Positions 47,080 to 57,747 of a DNA stretch of 64,000 nt are shown one piece after another (position 1 is the stretch's first letter; each line of letters begins with the position of its first letter). The notes under the pieces were generated by a model that saw only the letters and a list, made by a program, of their open reading frames with translations, did no database searches and had not been told where the DNA came from. This stretch comes from Nonomuraea angiospora (GTDB lineage: Bacteria; Actinomycetota; Actinomycetes; Streptosporangiales; Streptosporangiaceae), in assembly GCF_014873145.1 (NCBI RefSeq), contig NZ_JADBEK010000001.1:11966001-12030000 (forward strand). Direction: 5' to 3'. The position numbers and the translations under genes are program-made.

Positions 47080-48249
47080 GTGTGGCGTCTTGGCGTGCTC
47101 GACCTGATCAGGATCGGGCTGCTCATACTCGGCGTGGTGTTCGTGGCGACCGGGTTGCTGCCGTGGGAGGACGCGCTCGCCAGCCTCCATGAGATCGGCC
47201 CCTTGCTGATCTTCCTGGTCGCGATCATCGTGCTGGCCGAGCTCACCAAGGAAGCCCAGGTCTTCGACGCCATCGCGGCGCGGATGGCGGTGCTCGGACG
47301 CGGCAACTACGCCGCCCTTTTCTTTCTTTGCACAGCCTTTGCGTCATTTATCACGATATTTCTGAATCTGGACACGACGGCGGTCCTGCTCACCCCCGTC
47401 ATGCTCGCCCTCGCCCCCAGGGCCCGCATCGCCGCCCTCCCCCTGGCCATGACCACGATCTGGCTGGCCAACACCGCGAGCCTGCTGCTGCCCGTCTCCA
47501 ACCTGACCAACCTCCTGGGCATGGAGAAGATCGGCCTGGACGCGCAGGAGTTCGCCGCCCGCATGTGGGCCCCGCAGCTCGCCTCGATCGCGGTGACGAT
47601 GGTGTTCCTGTGGGTGTTCTACTGGCGTCGCGGCGAGCGGCGCGACCTGCGCTACACCCCGCCGCTGCTGGAGCCGGTGGCCGACCGCGTGCTGTTCGGC
47701 GCCGCGGCGGCCGGCTGCCTGCTGTTCATCGCGATGCTGCTGCTCAAGGCGCACGTCGCCATCGCCGCCACGGCGGCGGCCGCGATCGTCGTGGCGGCCT
47801 TCCTGGTACGCGCCCGCGACCGCCTGACCTGGAGCCTCGTCCCGTGGCAGCTCGTGATCTTCGTGACGGGGCTGTTCCTGGTGGTGCCCACGCTCAGCCG
47901 GCACGGCCTGTCCGACCTGATGACCTGGATGGTCGGCACGGAGGGCGACCCCTACCGCACGGCCGCCGTCGGGGCCGGGCTCTCCAACACCATCAACAAC
48001 CTGCCCGCCTACAAGGCCGTCGAGACCGTCATCCCGGCCGCCGACCAGGACCAGCTGCTGGCCCTGCTGGCCGGCACCAACGTGGCCCCGGTCATCACGC
48101 CGTGGGCGTCGCTGGCCACGCTGCTGTGGTTCGAGTCGTGCCGCCGCCACGACGTCAAGGTCCCGATGCGCCGCTTCCTGCTCACCGGCACGGGACTGGC
48201 CGTGGCCGGGCTGCTCGCCACCGTGTGGACCCTGGTGCGGTTCAGCTGA
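47080..48249 (+). CDS. ArsB/NhaD/SLC13-like membrane transporter
   Basis: A 389-residue integral membrane protein with about ten helices. ArsB/citrate-transporter superfamily features are the paired re-entrant-loop motifs FLNLDTTAVLLTPVMLALAP and SNTINNLPAY, plus LAGTNVAPVITPWASLATLL. The substrate could be arsenite, Na+/H+ or a carboxylate; no arsR/arsC neighbours support arsenic. GTG start, divergent (56 bp) from the TIR-NACHT gene. Its stop abuts the stop of the next gene with no spacing. Confidence 0.87.
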   Translation: MWRLGVLDLIRIGLLILGVVFVATGLLPWEDALASLHEIGPLLIFLVAIIVLAELTKEAQVFDAIAARMAVLGRGNYAALFFLCTAFASFITIFLNLDTTAVLLTPVMLALAPRARIAALPLAMTTIWLANTASLLLPVSNLTNLLGMEKIGLDAQEFAARMWAPQLASIAVTMVFLWVFYWRRGERRDLRYTPPLLEPVADRVLFGAAAAGCLLFIAMLLLKAHVAIAATAAAAIVVAAFLVRARDRLTWSLVPWQLVIFVTGLFLVVPTLSRHGLSDLMTWMVGTEGDPYRTAAVGAGLSNTINNLPAYKAVETVIPAADQDQLLALLAGTNVAPVITPWASLATLLWFESCRRHDVKVPMRRFLLTGTGLAVAGLLATVWTLVRFS

Positions 48250-49074
48250 TCAGCCATCGAGCCCGAGGACGGCGAGCAGCGCGGGGACGGCCCGGGGATG
48301 CGCGGCGACGAAGCTGCGGTCGTCGGCCGTGCCGTCGATGCACTCCTCGAACGGGCCGCCGTCCAGCGCCCTGATCTCGATGCCGGCCTCCCGGGCCAGC
48401 AGCGCGCCCGCGGGCAGGTCCACCGCCTCGGCCCGGTAGCCCACGATGCCGTCGATGTCGCCGCGCGCCAGCATCGCCCACGCCAGCAGCGGCGCCCACA
48501 ATTGCAGCACCCGCCGCGCGTTGAGCTCCAGCGCCGAGCGCAGCCCGCGCACGGTCGCGTCGTCCCTGCGCACGCCGTAGCCCTGGGTCCAGGCCAGCAA
48601 GGGCCCGTGCGGGCTCGGCGCGTACGGGGGCGCGAGGCGTACCCCCGAGGACGACCCCGCCGGAGCGGACAGCGCGCCCCGTCCGCGCACGGCCGACCAC
48701 GTGTGGTCGGAGACGGGGTCGTGCACGACGCCGAGCACGGGACGCCCGCCCCGGCACAGCGCCACGCCCACCACGTAGGCGGGCAGGCCGATCGCCACGT
48801 TGTTGGTGCCGTCGAGCGGGTCGACCAGCCACGTCCACTCGCCGCCCGCGGCCCCCACCAGCCCCGACTCCTCGGCGATCACCGTGTGCGAGGGGTACGC
48901 CGTCAGGATGCGCTCCAGCAGCAGCTTCTCCGAGGCCAGGTCGAGGTCGGTCACCACGTCGCCCGCCTCGCCCTTGGCCCGGACGCCGACCGCGCCGCGC
49001 ATGCCCTCCCGGAGCAGCGCCCCCGCGGCCTCGGCGGCTTCGACGGCGACCGTGCGGGCGTGATCCAGGTCCAT
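48250..49074 (-). CDS. Inositol monophosphatase-family phosphatase
   Basis: A 274-residue Mg2+-dependent phosphatase of the IMPase/FBPase/CysQ superfamily. Metal-site motifs are VIAEESG (Glu), WLVDPLDGTNN (DPxDGT) and the C-terminal VDLPAGALLAREAG, where WDxAAG is usual. The Trp-to-Val and Ala-to-Pro changes leave the Asp ligand in place. The substrate could be inositol phosphate, histidinol phosphate or PAP. It is the third gene of a three-gene minus-strand unit, 10 bp after the cupin gene. Confidence 0.9.
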   Translation of the reverse strand: MDLDHARTVAVEAAEAAGALLREGMRGAVGVRAKGEAGDVVTDLDLASEKLLLERILTAYPSHTVIAEESGLVGAAGGEWTWLVDPLDGTNNVAIGLPAYVVGVALCRGGRPVLGVVHDPVSDHTWSAVRGRGALSAPAGSSSGVRLAPPYAPSPHGPLLAWTQGYGVRRDDATVRGLRSALELNARRVLQLWAPLLAWAMLARGDIDGIVGYRAEAVDLPAGALLAREAGIEIRALDGGPFEECIDGTADDRSFVAAHPRAVPALLAVLGLDG

Positions 49075-49084
49075 CGGATGCCTC

Positions 49085-49705
49085 TCAGGTCAGGTGAGCG
49101 GTGATCAGACGTACGGCCAGCTCGGTCTCGCGGGCGTCCAGCGGCTGCCTGGCCACGTGGTGCGGCCCGCCGCCCAGCGGGCCGAGCGACAGGTCGCGGC
49201 TGCCGGGCCGGCCCCGCCCCAGCGCGATCGTGGCCGCCTCGCCGCCCTCCGGCACGACGCTGCTGTGGAAGCGGTCGGCGGCCAGCGTGTAGGTGTCGCC
49301 GGGGCCGAACACCTCCACCAGCCCCGTCGCGTGCCGCACGGTGCGCCCGGTGGGGGAGATGCGGTCGCCGTCGGCCCCGCTGACCACCTCGAAGACCCGG
49401 TGCGTGGCGTCCCGGCCGGCGTCGGTGACCACTGCGTGGACGTTGCGCACCTGGCCGTAGAGGACGTGGCTGACCAGGTCCCAGCTGTGGCAGTGGATCT
49501 GCGAGGTGGTGCTCTCGGCGTGCGCGAACGAGTCGGACCACAGGTGGACGCACACGCCTTCGCCGCCGTCGCGCTCCAGCGGCAGGCAGACGAACCCGAG
49601 CGGGTGGCGCACCGCCGTCAGGCCGCCGGACGAGAGCGTCTCCAGCGCCCAGGCCCTGGCCTCGCCCCCGAGCACCCGCTGGTGGACGCCATGATGGCTC
49701 ATCAC
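49085..49705 (-). CDS. Cupin-like protein
   Basis: A 206-residue protein predicted to be a metal-binding beta-barrel. SQIHCHSWDLVSHVLYGQV fits cupin motif 1 (HxH) and GDTYTLAADRFHSSVVPEGG fits motif 2 with a second His. The fold suggests a cysteine-dioxygenase-like or sensor cupin, but I do not recognise the specific family. The ATG overlaps the stop of the upstream membrane-protein gene (ATGA), so translation is coupled. The phosphatase gene follows after 10 bp. Confidence 0.75.
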   Translation of the reverse strand: MMSHHGVHQRVLGGEARAWALETLSSGGLTAVRHPLGFVCLPLERDGGEGVCVHLWSDSFAHAESTTSQIHCHSWDLVSHVLYGQVRNVHAVVTDAGRDATHRVFEVVSGADGDRISPTGRTVRHATGLVEVFGPGDTYTLAADRFHSSVVPEGGEAATIALGRGRPGSRDLSLGPLGGGPHHVARQPLDARETELAVRLITAHLT

Positions 49706-50754
49706 ACACCAGCTCGATCATGCGGCTCGCCATAGGGATCCATGGCCCGCAACGCCTTGCGGGCGATGTCGACGACGTCACGCCCGTTGTACGCCTTGGG
49801 CAGGGGGATCCCGATGCGCTCGAACAGCTCCTGAACCTCCTCGATGGTGGGCTCGTCGCTCAACGGCACCTTCTTGTACATCTCCAGCGGCACCCGCCGC
49901 GCCTGCTCGAAGCTGAGCCGCAGCTCGGTGTCGCAGTTTTCGTAGTAGAAGGTGCCGGCCAGCGCGGTCATCGCCTTGTTGGGGTCCTCGACCGTCATGA
50001 TCAGGCGGGTGGCCGACACGTCCCAGCGGAACGTGGTCATCGTCGAGGACAGGCCCACCGCGATGTCGAGCAGGCCGTAGCGCTGGCGGTGCCAGAAGGC
50101 GGCCAGGATCGTCGCGTACGACTCCTTCCTGGCCCGGTCGGTCGTCCACGTCTCGCCGGTGCCGTCGGGGGCGTCCGAGAGCGAGCGGCGGTAGTGGGCG
50201 TAGGTCTCGCACACCTCCACGTTGGACGGGTCGATCACCTCGACCCTGACCGTGAGGTGGCGCTTGTCCCTGCGGGCCGCCGCGACGCACTCGGGCAGGG
50301 TGACCGCCCGCAGGTAGGTGCCGGTGCCGCCCTTGAAGCTCCACCGGTGGGTGTCCTTGCGCGCCTCCGCGTGCGACTGGGCGATCTCCTGGCTGCTGCC
50401 CAGCACCCGTACGAGCTGGAGGGCGTCGAGGGCCTTGCGGGTGCTGCCGACCAGCGCCTCGATCTCCTGCAGCCGGGCCAGGCGCACGGGCAGCTCGGCC
50501 AGCGCGCCCGAGGTGATCGTCTCCTCGACCGGGGCCTGGCGCACGCGGTCGCGCAGCAGCGCGGTGGCCACCAGCGCCATGATGACCAGGGTCGCGGCGT
50601 TGACCAGCTGGGACTGCACGTCGTCGGGCACGACCTCGTTGGGCAGGACGCCCACGACGCCGATCACGATCGCGAGCACCAGTGCGATGGCCCCGTCGGC
50701 GTTCTGCGCTGCCCATGGGGCGACCTGCTTCACCGCCGCCACGAACCGTGTCAT
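49702..50754 (-). CDS. Two-helix membrane protein with cytosolic domain of unknown function
   Basis: A 350-residue protein. Two membrane helices near the N-terminus (about 22-40 ALVLAIVIGVVGVL; 50-68 VNAATLVIMALVATAL) lead into a short coiled-coil (75-115) and a cytosolic domain of about 225 residues. Distinctive segments are FKGGTGTYLRAVTLPECVAA, VRVEVIDPSNVEVCETYAHY and GTFYYENCDTELRLSFEQA. I do not recognise the domain; its GTGxYLRxxTLP pattern is reminiscent of C-terminal domains found in conflict-type and phospholipase-D-like proteins. First gene of a coupled operon with the cupin and phosphatase. Confidence 0.8.
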   Translation of the reverse strand: MTRFVAAVKQVAPWAAQNADGAIALVLAIVIGVVGVLPNEVVPDDVQSQLVNAATLVIMALVATALLRDRVRQAPVEETITSGALAELPVRLARLQEIEALVGSTRKALDALQLVRVLGSSQEIAQSHAEARKDTHRWSFKGGTGTYLRAVTLPECVAAARRDKRHLTVRVEVIDPSNVEVCETYAHYRRSLSDAPDGTGETWTTDRARKESYATILAAFWHRQRYGLLDIAVGLSSTMTTFRWDVSATRLIMTVEDPNKAMTALAGTFYYENCDTELRLSFEQARRVPLEMYKKVPLSDEPTIEEVQELFERIGIPLPKAYNGRDVVDIARKALRAMDPYGEPHDRAGV

Positions 50755-50893
50755 CGCTCGCCCCGCCGTTCGACGATCATTCAGTCCCCGAGGTCATGGT
50801 AACGACCGCGCCAAGCGACCACCAGTACACCCAAAGCCAGGAAGCCTTTATTGGCTCGAACCCGCCCGGGACCCGTCGGTAGCATCGGCTCGC

Positions 50894-51679
50894 ATGATCA
50901 TGGATCCCGAGGTCCTGGGCTACTACGAGCAGGGCGGCGAGCTGACCAGGCTGCGGCGGGGGCGCAACCGGCTGGAGTACTGGCGCACGCGCGACGTGCT
51001 GCGCCGGGTCCTGCCGCCGGCTCCCGCGCGGGTGCTCGACGTGGGCGGGGGCACCGGAGCGCACGCCGAGTGGCTGGCCGCGGAGGGGTACGAGGTCGAG
51101 CTGATCGACCCGGTGCCGCTGCACGTACGGGAGGCGTCCGCGCTGCCCGGGGTGAGCGCCCGCCTGGGCGACGCCCGCGACCTGCCCGTCCCCTCCGGCC
51201 ACGCCGACGCGGCGCTGCTGCTCGGCCCGCTCTACCATCTGCCCGAACGGGCCGACCGCGTCCGCGCCCTGGCCGAGGCCAGGCGTGCAGTGCGCGGGGG
51301 CGGGCCGGTCGTGGCGGCCTTCATCAGCCGGTACGCGAGCGTGCACGACGGCGTATACCGCGGCGGCTTCGTGGATGAGGAGTATCGGACGGCCGACTAC
51401 CGGGGCCTGGAGACCGGGGTGATGATCTCGCCCAGGCCAGGTGGGTTCCGCGGCTACCTCCACGACCCCGAGGAGATCCTGGGCGAGTTCGCCGACGCCG
51501 GGCTGCCGCGGCCCGACCGCTACGGCCTGGAGGGCGCCTTCTGGCTGTACGGCGACGTGGACGACTGGCTGGACGACGACGAGCGGCGCGAGCTGCTGCT
51601 CGAAGCCGCCCGCAGGCTGGAGTCGGAGCCGTCGCTCCTGGGGGTCAGCGGTCACCTCCTGGCCGTCGCCGCCGCCTGA
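50894..51679 (+). CDS. Class I SAM-dependent methyltransferase
   Basis: A 261-residue methyltransferase. The SAM loop is VLDVGGGTGAHAEWLA, the motif II acidic end is YEVELIDPVPLHV, the motif III-like stretch is DARDLPVPSGHADAALL and the post-motif is LGPLYHLPERADR. A C-terminal segment, FWLYGDVDDWLDDDERRELL, is typical of ubiquinone-like/small-molecule methyltransferases. The substrate is unknown. Two ATGs (50894, 50900) are possible starts. It stands between the divergent membrane-protein operon and the SPFH cluster. Confidence 0.9.
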   Translation: MIMDPEVLGYYEQGGELTRLRRGRNRLEYWRTRDVLRRVLPPAPARVLDVGGGTGAHAEWLAAEGYEVELIDPVPLHVREASALPGVSARLGDARDLPVPSGHADAALLLGPLYHLPERADRVRALAEARRAVRGGGPVVAAFISRYASVHDGVYRGGFVDEEYRTADYRGLETGVMISPRPGGFRGYLHDPEEILGEFADAGLPRPDRYGLEGAFWLYGDVDDWLDDDERRELLLEAARRLESEPSLLGVSGHLLAVAAA

Positions 51680-51835
51680 CCGCCGTCAGGCCGACCGGTC
51701 CCCGATCTGGGGGAACGCGTCGGCCGGCTGCCTGCGGGTCACGTTCCGCTCTGGGCGCTATGACATGCCTTGCAAGCGAACATTAAGTCGCACCCGATAC
51801 GGTCGGATTCGCCTGTAGCGGAAAAGGAAGGTTCG

Positions 51836-53440
51836 ATGTCACGACCCAGAGAGGCACTGATCCAGGCAGGTCAGGGCATAGCCCAAGCGGTTGCCCAAGG
51901 GGGTGACATGCGGCAGGCGATGGGGCAGGCCATGGGCCAGGTCGTCGACCAGGCGGGGCAGCTCGCGGGCCAGGCCCGGGGCTTCGCGCTGAACCCTCAC
52001 GACTTCGCCGCGGCCCGCGACGGCGGCGCGTCGGTCGGCACGGCCATCGAGGCCAGGACGGCCTCGCTGAACGAGGCCGGCGAGATCGTCAACCGCAGCT
52101 TCACCGAGAACGGCATGCACGTCATCTCCCCGGTGGTGATCCCCAAGGGCAGCACCGCGAAGGTGATCGTGCCGCTGGGCATCCTGGTGGTGCTCGGCCT
52201 GATCGGCGCGCTCGGCAACGTCATCCCGAACACCGATCTGATCTTCGGCCCGCACTACTGGGTGGTGCTGGTGCTGGCGGCCGCGTTCCTGTGGTGGCGG
52301 CGCAGCGTGGTGATGGTGCCCGAGGGCTGCAAGGCCCTGATCACCCAGTTCGGCAAGCTGGTGCACATCGCGGACCCGGGCCGGGTGACGCTGTTCAACC
52401 CGTGGAAGCGGGTCAGCTACATCGTCAACACCACCCGCGAGTACCCGTTCAACGCGCCGATCAGCGAGGCGCCGACGCAGCAGGGCGTCAAGGCCAGCGT
52501 GGACCTGTTCCTGCAGTTCAGGATCGAGAACCCGGCGGAGTTCATCTTCGTGCTCGGCTCGGTCAGCGGCTTCCAGTCCAAGCTCCAGAACGCCATCAGC
52601 GAGGTCACCCGCTCCCTCATCTACGCCCAGCGGGCCGAGGAGATCTACGACCTGGTGGGCGAGAGCACGCTCGGCATGCTGGAGAGCCTCAACCAGCAGT
52701 TCCTGCCCGCCGTACGGCTCACCGACGTGAACATCACGCACGCCGAGCCGTCCAGCCAGGAATACCGGATGGACCTGGCCGCCCCCGAGATGGTCAGGGT
52801 CGCCAAGGAGGCCTACACCTACGAGTACGAGCTGCAGCTGCGCAAGGAGCAGAACGAGGGCGACCTGGTCAAGGAGCTGGCCGGGCTGCAGGAGACGCTG
52901 AGCGCCATCCAGGCGGAGATCGCCGGCTACCAGGCCCGCATGGACACCGCACTCGAACGCGCCACCCACCAGGCCACCGCGCAGGCCAGGCAGCGCCTGG
53001 TCGAGGCCGAGTCCACGGCCAACGCCAACGCCGCGCTCCTGGAGGCGCAGGCGCTGGACATCAGGGCGCTGTCGGCCGCGGAGGCGCCCGAGATCCTCGA
53101 CTACCGCTTCCAGCAGGACCTGCTGACCAAGCTGGAGTCCGTCGCCACCAGGCTGCCGCAGGTCGTGCAGGTGGGCGAGCAGACCGACATCGACTTCCTG
53201 GCCCTGGCCCAGCAACTGGTGGGCGGCAAGGACGCGGCGCTGTTCTCGGCCGAGGACATGGCCGCCATCCGGTCCAGGCTCGACGAGATCGGCTTCCGTG
53301 TGCAGAGCCGCGAGGCCGAGATCGCCGCCCTGCTCAAGAAGGCCGCCGCCGACGTGAGCGAGCCCCAGGCGGCGCCGGAGCCCGACGCGGACCTGGAGCG
53401 CACCGTCGAACGCCTGCTGCCCGGGAAGGGGGAGATCTGA
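51836..53440 (+). CDS. SPFH (flotillin/stomatin-like) protein 1
   Basis: A 534-residue protein. An N-terminal Gln/Ala/Gly amphipathic region (15-50) is followed by two hydrophobic helices (about 100-150: VIVPLGILVVLGLIGALG; WVVLVLAAAFLWWRRSVV) and an SPFH/Band-7 domain (155-320: MVPEGCKALITQFGKLVHIA; TTREYPFNAPISEAPTQQG). A coiled coil (330-450, rich in Glu/Ala/Gln) should mediate oligomerisation at membrane microdomains. AAAGGAAGG precedes the ATG. It is the first of three co-directional genes, with 1 bp between its stop and the next start. Confidence 0.87.
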   Translation: MSRPREALIQAGQGIAQAVAQGGDMRQAMGQAMGQVVDQAGQLAGQARGFALNPHDFAAARDGGASVGTAIEARTASLNEAGEIVNRSFTENGMHVISPVVIPKGSTAKVIVPLGILVVLGLIGALGNVIPNTDLIFGPHYWVVLVLAAAFLWWRRSVVMVPEGCKALITQFGKLVHIADPGRVTLFNPWKRVSYIVNTTREYPFNAPISEAPTQQGVKASVDLFLQFRIENPAEFIFVLGSVSGFQSKLQNAISEVTRSLIYAQRAEEIYDLVGESTLGMLESLNQQFLPAVRLTDVNITHAEPSSQEYRMDLAAPEMVRVAKEAYTYEYELQLRKEQNEGDLVKELAGLQETLSAIQAEIAGYQARMDTALERATHQATAQARQRLVEAESTANANAALLEAQALDIRALSAAEAPEILDYRFQQDLLTKLESVATRLPQVVQVGEQTDIDFLALAQQLVGGKDAALFSAEDMAAIRSRLDEIGFRVQSREAEIAALLKKAAADVSEPQAAPEPDADLERTVERLLPGKGEI

Positions 53441-53441
53441 C

Positions 53442-54683
53442 ATGAGCCGCGAGTTCTCGAAGATCAAGGAGTCGCTGGCCTCCTGGGGCGACATCCGCCA
53501 GCTCCTGCGCGGCGGCGAGCAGGGCCAGCTCGTCCCCGTCGTCATCCCCAAGGACCGGCGCGGTTTCGCCTGGATGGCGCTGGTGTTCCTGGGGCTGTAC
53601 TTCGCCGGGATGGCGGTCCTGACCGACCTCACCGTGATCGCCGCGCTGCTGGCGCTGTTCTTCCTGGTCGTGGCCATGGTCACGATGTGGCGCAAGGCGA
53701 TCATCGAGATCGAGGAGGGCACCACCGGCGTACGCAGCCGCTGGGGCGCCATCACCGGCACCCTCCCGCCGGGCCGCCACTACCTGTGGCTGCCGTGGGA
53801 CCGGGTGGACGCGGTCGTCGACACCTCCACGGAGATCCCGTACTCGGCGCCGATCGTGGCCTGCCCCACGGCCGAGAACGTGCCGCTGAAGTCGATCGAG
53901 TTCTTCCTCAAGTTCCGCATCGTGGACCCCGTCGCGTTCGTCCGCACGATCGGCGCGGGCAACTTCGACCTGGTGCTCTCCAGCGCGGTGCAGGACGCGA
54001 TCAGGCAGCGCAGCCGCCGCGTCAACACCGAGCGCGCCTACGACCTGCGCGGCTCCGACGTCGGCGACATGCAGGACGCGCTCAACCGCCAGCTCGGCCG
54101 GTACGGCGTGCGCATCACGGGCGCCAACATCCCCGACGTCCAGCTGCCCGACCAGTACCAGCAGCACCTGGCCACCCGCGAGAAGGTGGCCAAGGAGCTC
54201 TCGGCCTACGAGCGCGAGTGGGAGCTGACCCGCAAGCGCCGCATCGACACCCTGCTGATGGAGATCGAGCGCTCCAAGAAGACCCGTGACGCCCGCGTCG
54301 TCGAGGTCAAGGCCGCCCACAACAAGGCGCGCAAGGACGTGGCGCGCATGCTGGAGGAGCAGGAGACCGAGGCGCAGCGCGTGACATGGGAGATCGAGGC
54401 GCGCGGCCGGGCCGAGCTGACCGCCGCCGAGAACGAGGCCAAGGCGCTGCGCCGGCTGGCCGAGTCGTACCGGGACAACCGGGCCGTGCTGCAGTACGAG
54501 CTGGCCCGCAGGCGCCTCGACGTGGGCGCCAAACTCGCGGAGAACGCCCCCCAGCCGCTGGTCGTACGCACCCAGCAGGGCCAGTCGGACTCCGCGCTCT
54601 CCACCCTCCTCCTCGCCCAGTTGCTCCCCCGCATCTCGGGCACAGGAAACGGCCAAGTGAACGGCCACACACCTTCCGCTTAG
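53442..54683 (+). CDS. SPFH (flotillin/stomatin-like) protein 2
   Basis: A 413-residue protein. It has two N-terminal membrane helices (about 43-82: MALVFLGLYFAGMAVLTDL; VIAALLALFFLVVAMV) and an SPFH domain (88-250: IIEIEEGTTGVRSRWGAITG; STEIPYSAPIVACPTAENVP). A long charged coiled coil (255-370; RKRRIDTLLMEIERSKKTRD) and a variable tail follow. It starts 1 bp after the stop of SPFH protein 1, suggesting coupled translation and hetero-oligomer formation. The pair differs in length and sequence, so this is not a recent duplication. Confidence 0.87.
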   Translation: MSREFSKIKESLASWGDIRQLLRGGEQGQLVPVVIPKDRRGFAWMALVFLGLYFAGMAVLTDLTVIAALLALFFLVVAMVTMWRKAIIEIEEGTTGVRSRWGAITGTLPPGRHYLWLPWDRVDAVVDTSTEIPYSAPIVACPTAENVPLKSIEFFLKFRIVDPVAFVRTIGAGNFDLVLSSAVQDAIRQRSRRVNTERAYDLRGSDVGDMQDALNRQLGRYGVRITGANIPDVQLPDQYQQHLATREKVAKELSAYEREWELTRKRRIDTLLMEIERSKKTRDARVVEVKAAHNKARKDVARMLEEQETEAQRVTWEIEARGRAELTAAENEAKALRRLAESYRDNRAVLQYELARRRLDVGAKLAENAPQPLVVRTQQGQSDSALSTLLLAQLLPRISGTGNGQVNGHTPSA

Positions 54684-54692
54684 GAGAACCCC

Positions 54693-55466
54693 ATGGTGTT
54701 CCGCAAATTGATGGCCGCGTTCGGCGCGGGCGTCGAGGTAGACACGGTGTTGACCAACACCGGCGTGCGTCCCGGCGAGGTCCTGCGCGGCGTCGTCCAC
54801 TTCCGCGGCGGCAACTCCGACTACAAGGTCGAGGGCATCCACATCGACCTGACCGCGGTCGTCGAGGTCGAGTCGGGCGACAACGAGTACAAGACGACCT
54901 ACAGCTTCCTGCGCCAGCAGGTCGCCGGGACGTTCCAGCTCGCCGCGGGCGCGCAGCACCAGCAGCCCTTCGAGATCCAGGTCCCCTGGGAGACGCCGAT
55001 CAGCGCCATCGCCGGGCATCCGCTGCACGGCATGAAGCTGGGCGTCCAGACGGAGCTGGCGCTGGCGGGCGCGCTCGACAAGGGCGACCTCGACCCGCTG
55101 TACGTGAGCCCGCTGCCGGCCCAGGATCACGTCATCGCCGCGCTCGACCGGCTGGGCTTCGGGTTCAAGAAGGCCGACCTGGAGCGCGGCACGCTGTACG
55201 GCTCGACGATGCCGTTCTTCCAGGAGATCGAGTACTACGCGGGCGGGCAGTGGCGGCGCCACTTCAACGAGCTCGAACTGACGTTCATCGCCGGGGCGCG
55301 GCAGATGGACGTCATCCTGGAGGCCGACAAGCGGGGCGGCTTCCTGACCTCCAGCCACGACGCGTACAACCGCTTCACCGTGCGTTACGACGACCCGCCG
55401 CACGCGGCGGACGCGGCGCTGCAGCGCGGTCTGGAGCAGATGGCCCGCCACCGCGGCTGGTTCTGA
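54693..55466 (+). CDS. Spo0M-like arrestin-fold protein
   Basis: A 257-residue protein of the SpoOM family (sporulation-control protein of Bacillus). The arrestin-like N-terminal half has VEVDTVLTNTGVRPGEVLRG and GNSDYKVEGIHIDLTAVVEV. The C-terminal half has FFQEIEYYAGGQWRRHFNEL and ARQMDVILEADKRGG. Family members are cytosolic scaffolds with roles in sporulation and envelope physiology. AGGAGAA lies 5 nt before the ATG, 9 bp after SPFH protein 2, so the three genes form one operon. Confidence 0.9.
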   Translation: MVFRKLMAAFGAGVEVDTVLTNTGVRPGEVLRGVVHFRGGNSDYKVEGIHIDLTAVVEVESGDNEYKTTYSFLRQQVAGTFQLAAGAQHQQPFEIQVPWETPISAIAGHPLHGMKLGVQTELALAGALDKGDLDPLYVSPLPAQDHVIAALDRLGFGFKKADLERGTLYGSTMPFFQEIEYYAGGQWRRHFNELELTFIAGARQMDVILEADKRGGFLTSSHDAYNRFTVRYDDPPHAADAALQRGLEQMARHRGWF

Positions 55467-55539
55467 TCGGGCCCTGGGCTTGAGGTGCGCCGCCGGGGCG
55501 CGGGGACCCCGGCGGCGGCCAGAGGGGGCACGACCGTTT

Positions 55540-55562
55540 CTGTCGGTCGGGACGCCTACAGT
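55540..55562 (+). promoter_or_regulatory. PafBC/RecA-NDp-like promoter of uvrB
   Basis: CTGTCGGTC (55540-55548), exactly 8 bp, then TACAGT (55557-55562). Seven of nine upstream bases, the N8 spacing and the TAnnnT match the damage-inducible consensus TTGTCRGTG-N8-TAnnnT. The ATG lies 7 nt beyond the -10, implying a leaderless mRNA. Confidence 0.65.
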
Positions 55563-55568
55563 GGCACC

Positions 55569-57677
<2,109 letters not shown>

Positions 57678-57689
57678 CGCCGCCCGCCC

Positions 57690-57722
57690 GGCGCCTCCCC
57701 TCCGCACGGAGCAAGAGGCGCC
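57690..57722. terminator. Hairpin between uvrB and the alpha/beta hydrolase
   Basis: GGCGCCTC (57690-57697) is inverted as GAGGCGCC (57715-57722), with inner TCCG/CGGA pairing. It lies in the 70-bp convergent gap. Confidence 0.7.
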
Positions 57723-57747
57723 CGCGGGGCTCCGGGGCAGCTCGCTC

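Noticed and set aside
47080..48249. Arsenite efflux pump ArsB
   Set aside because: Superfamily fits but no arsenic genes are adjacent, so the specific substrate call was not made.
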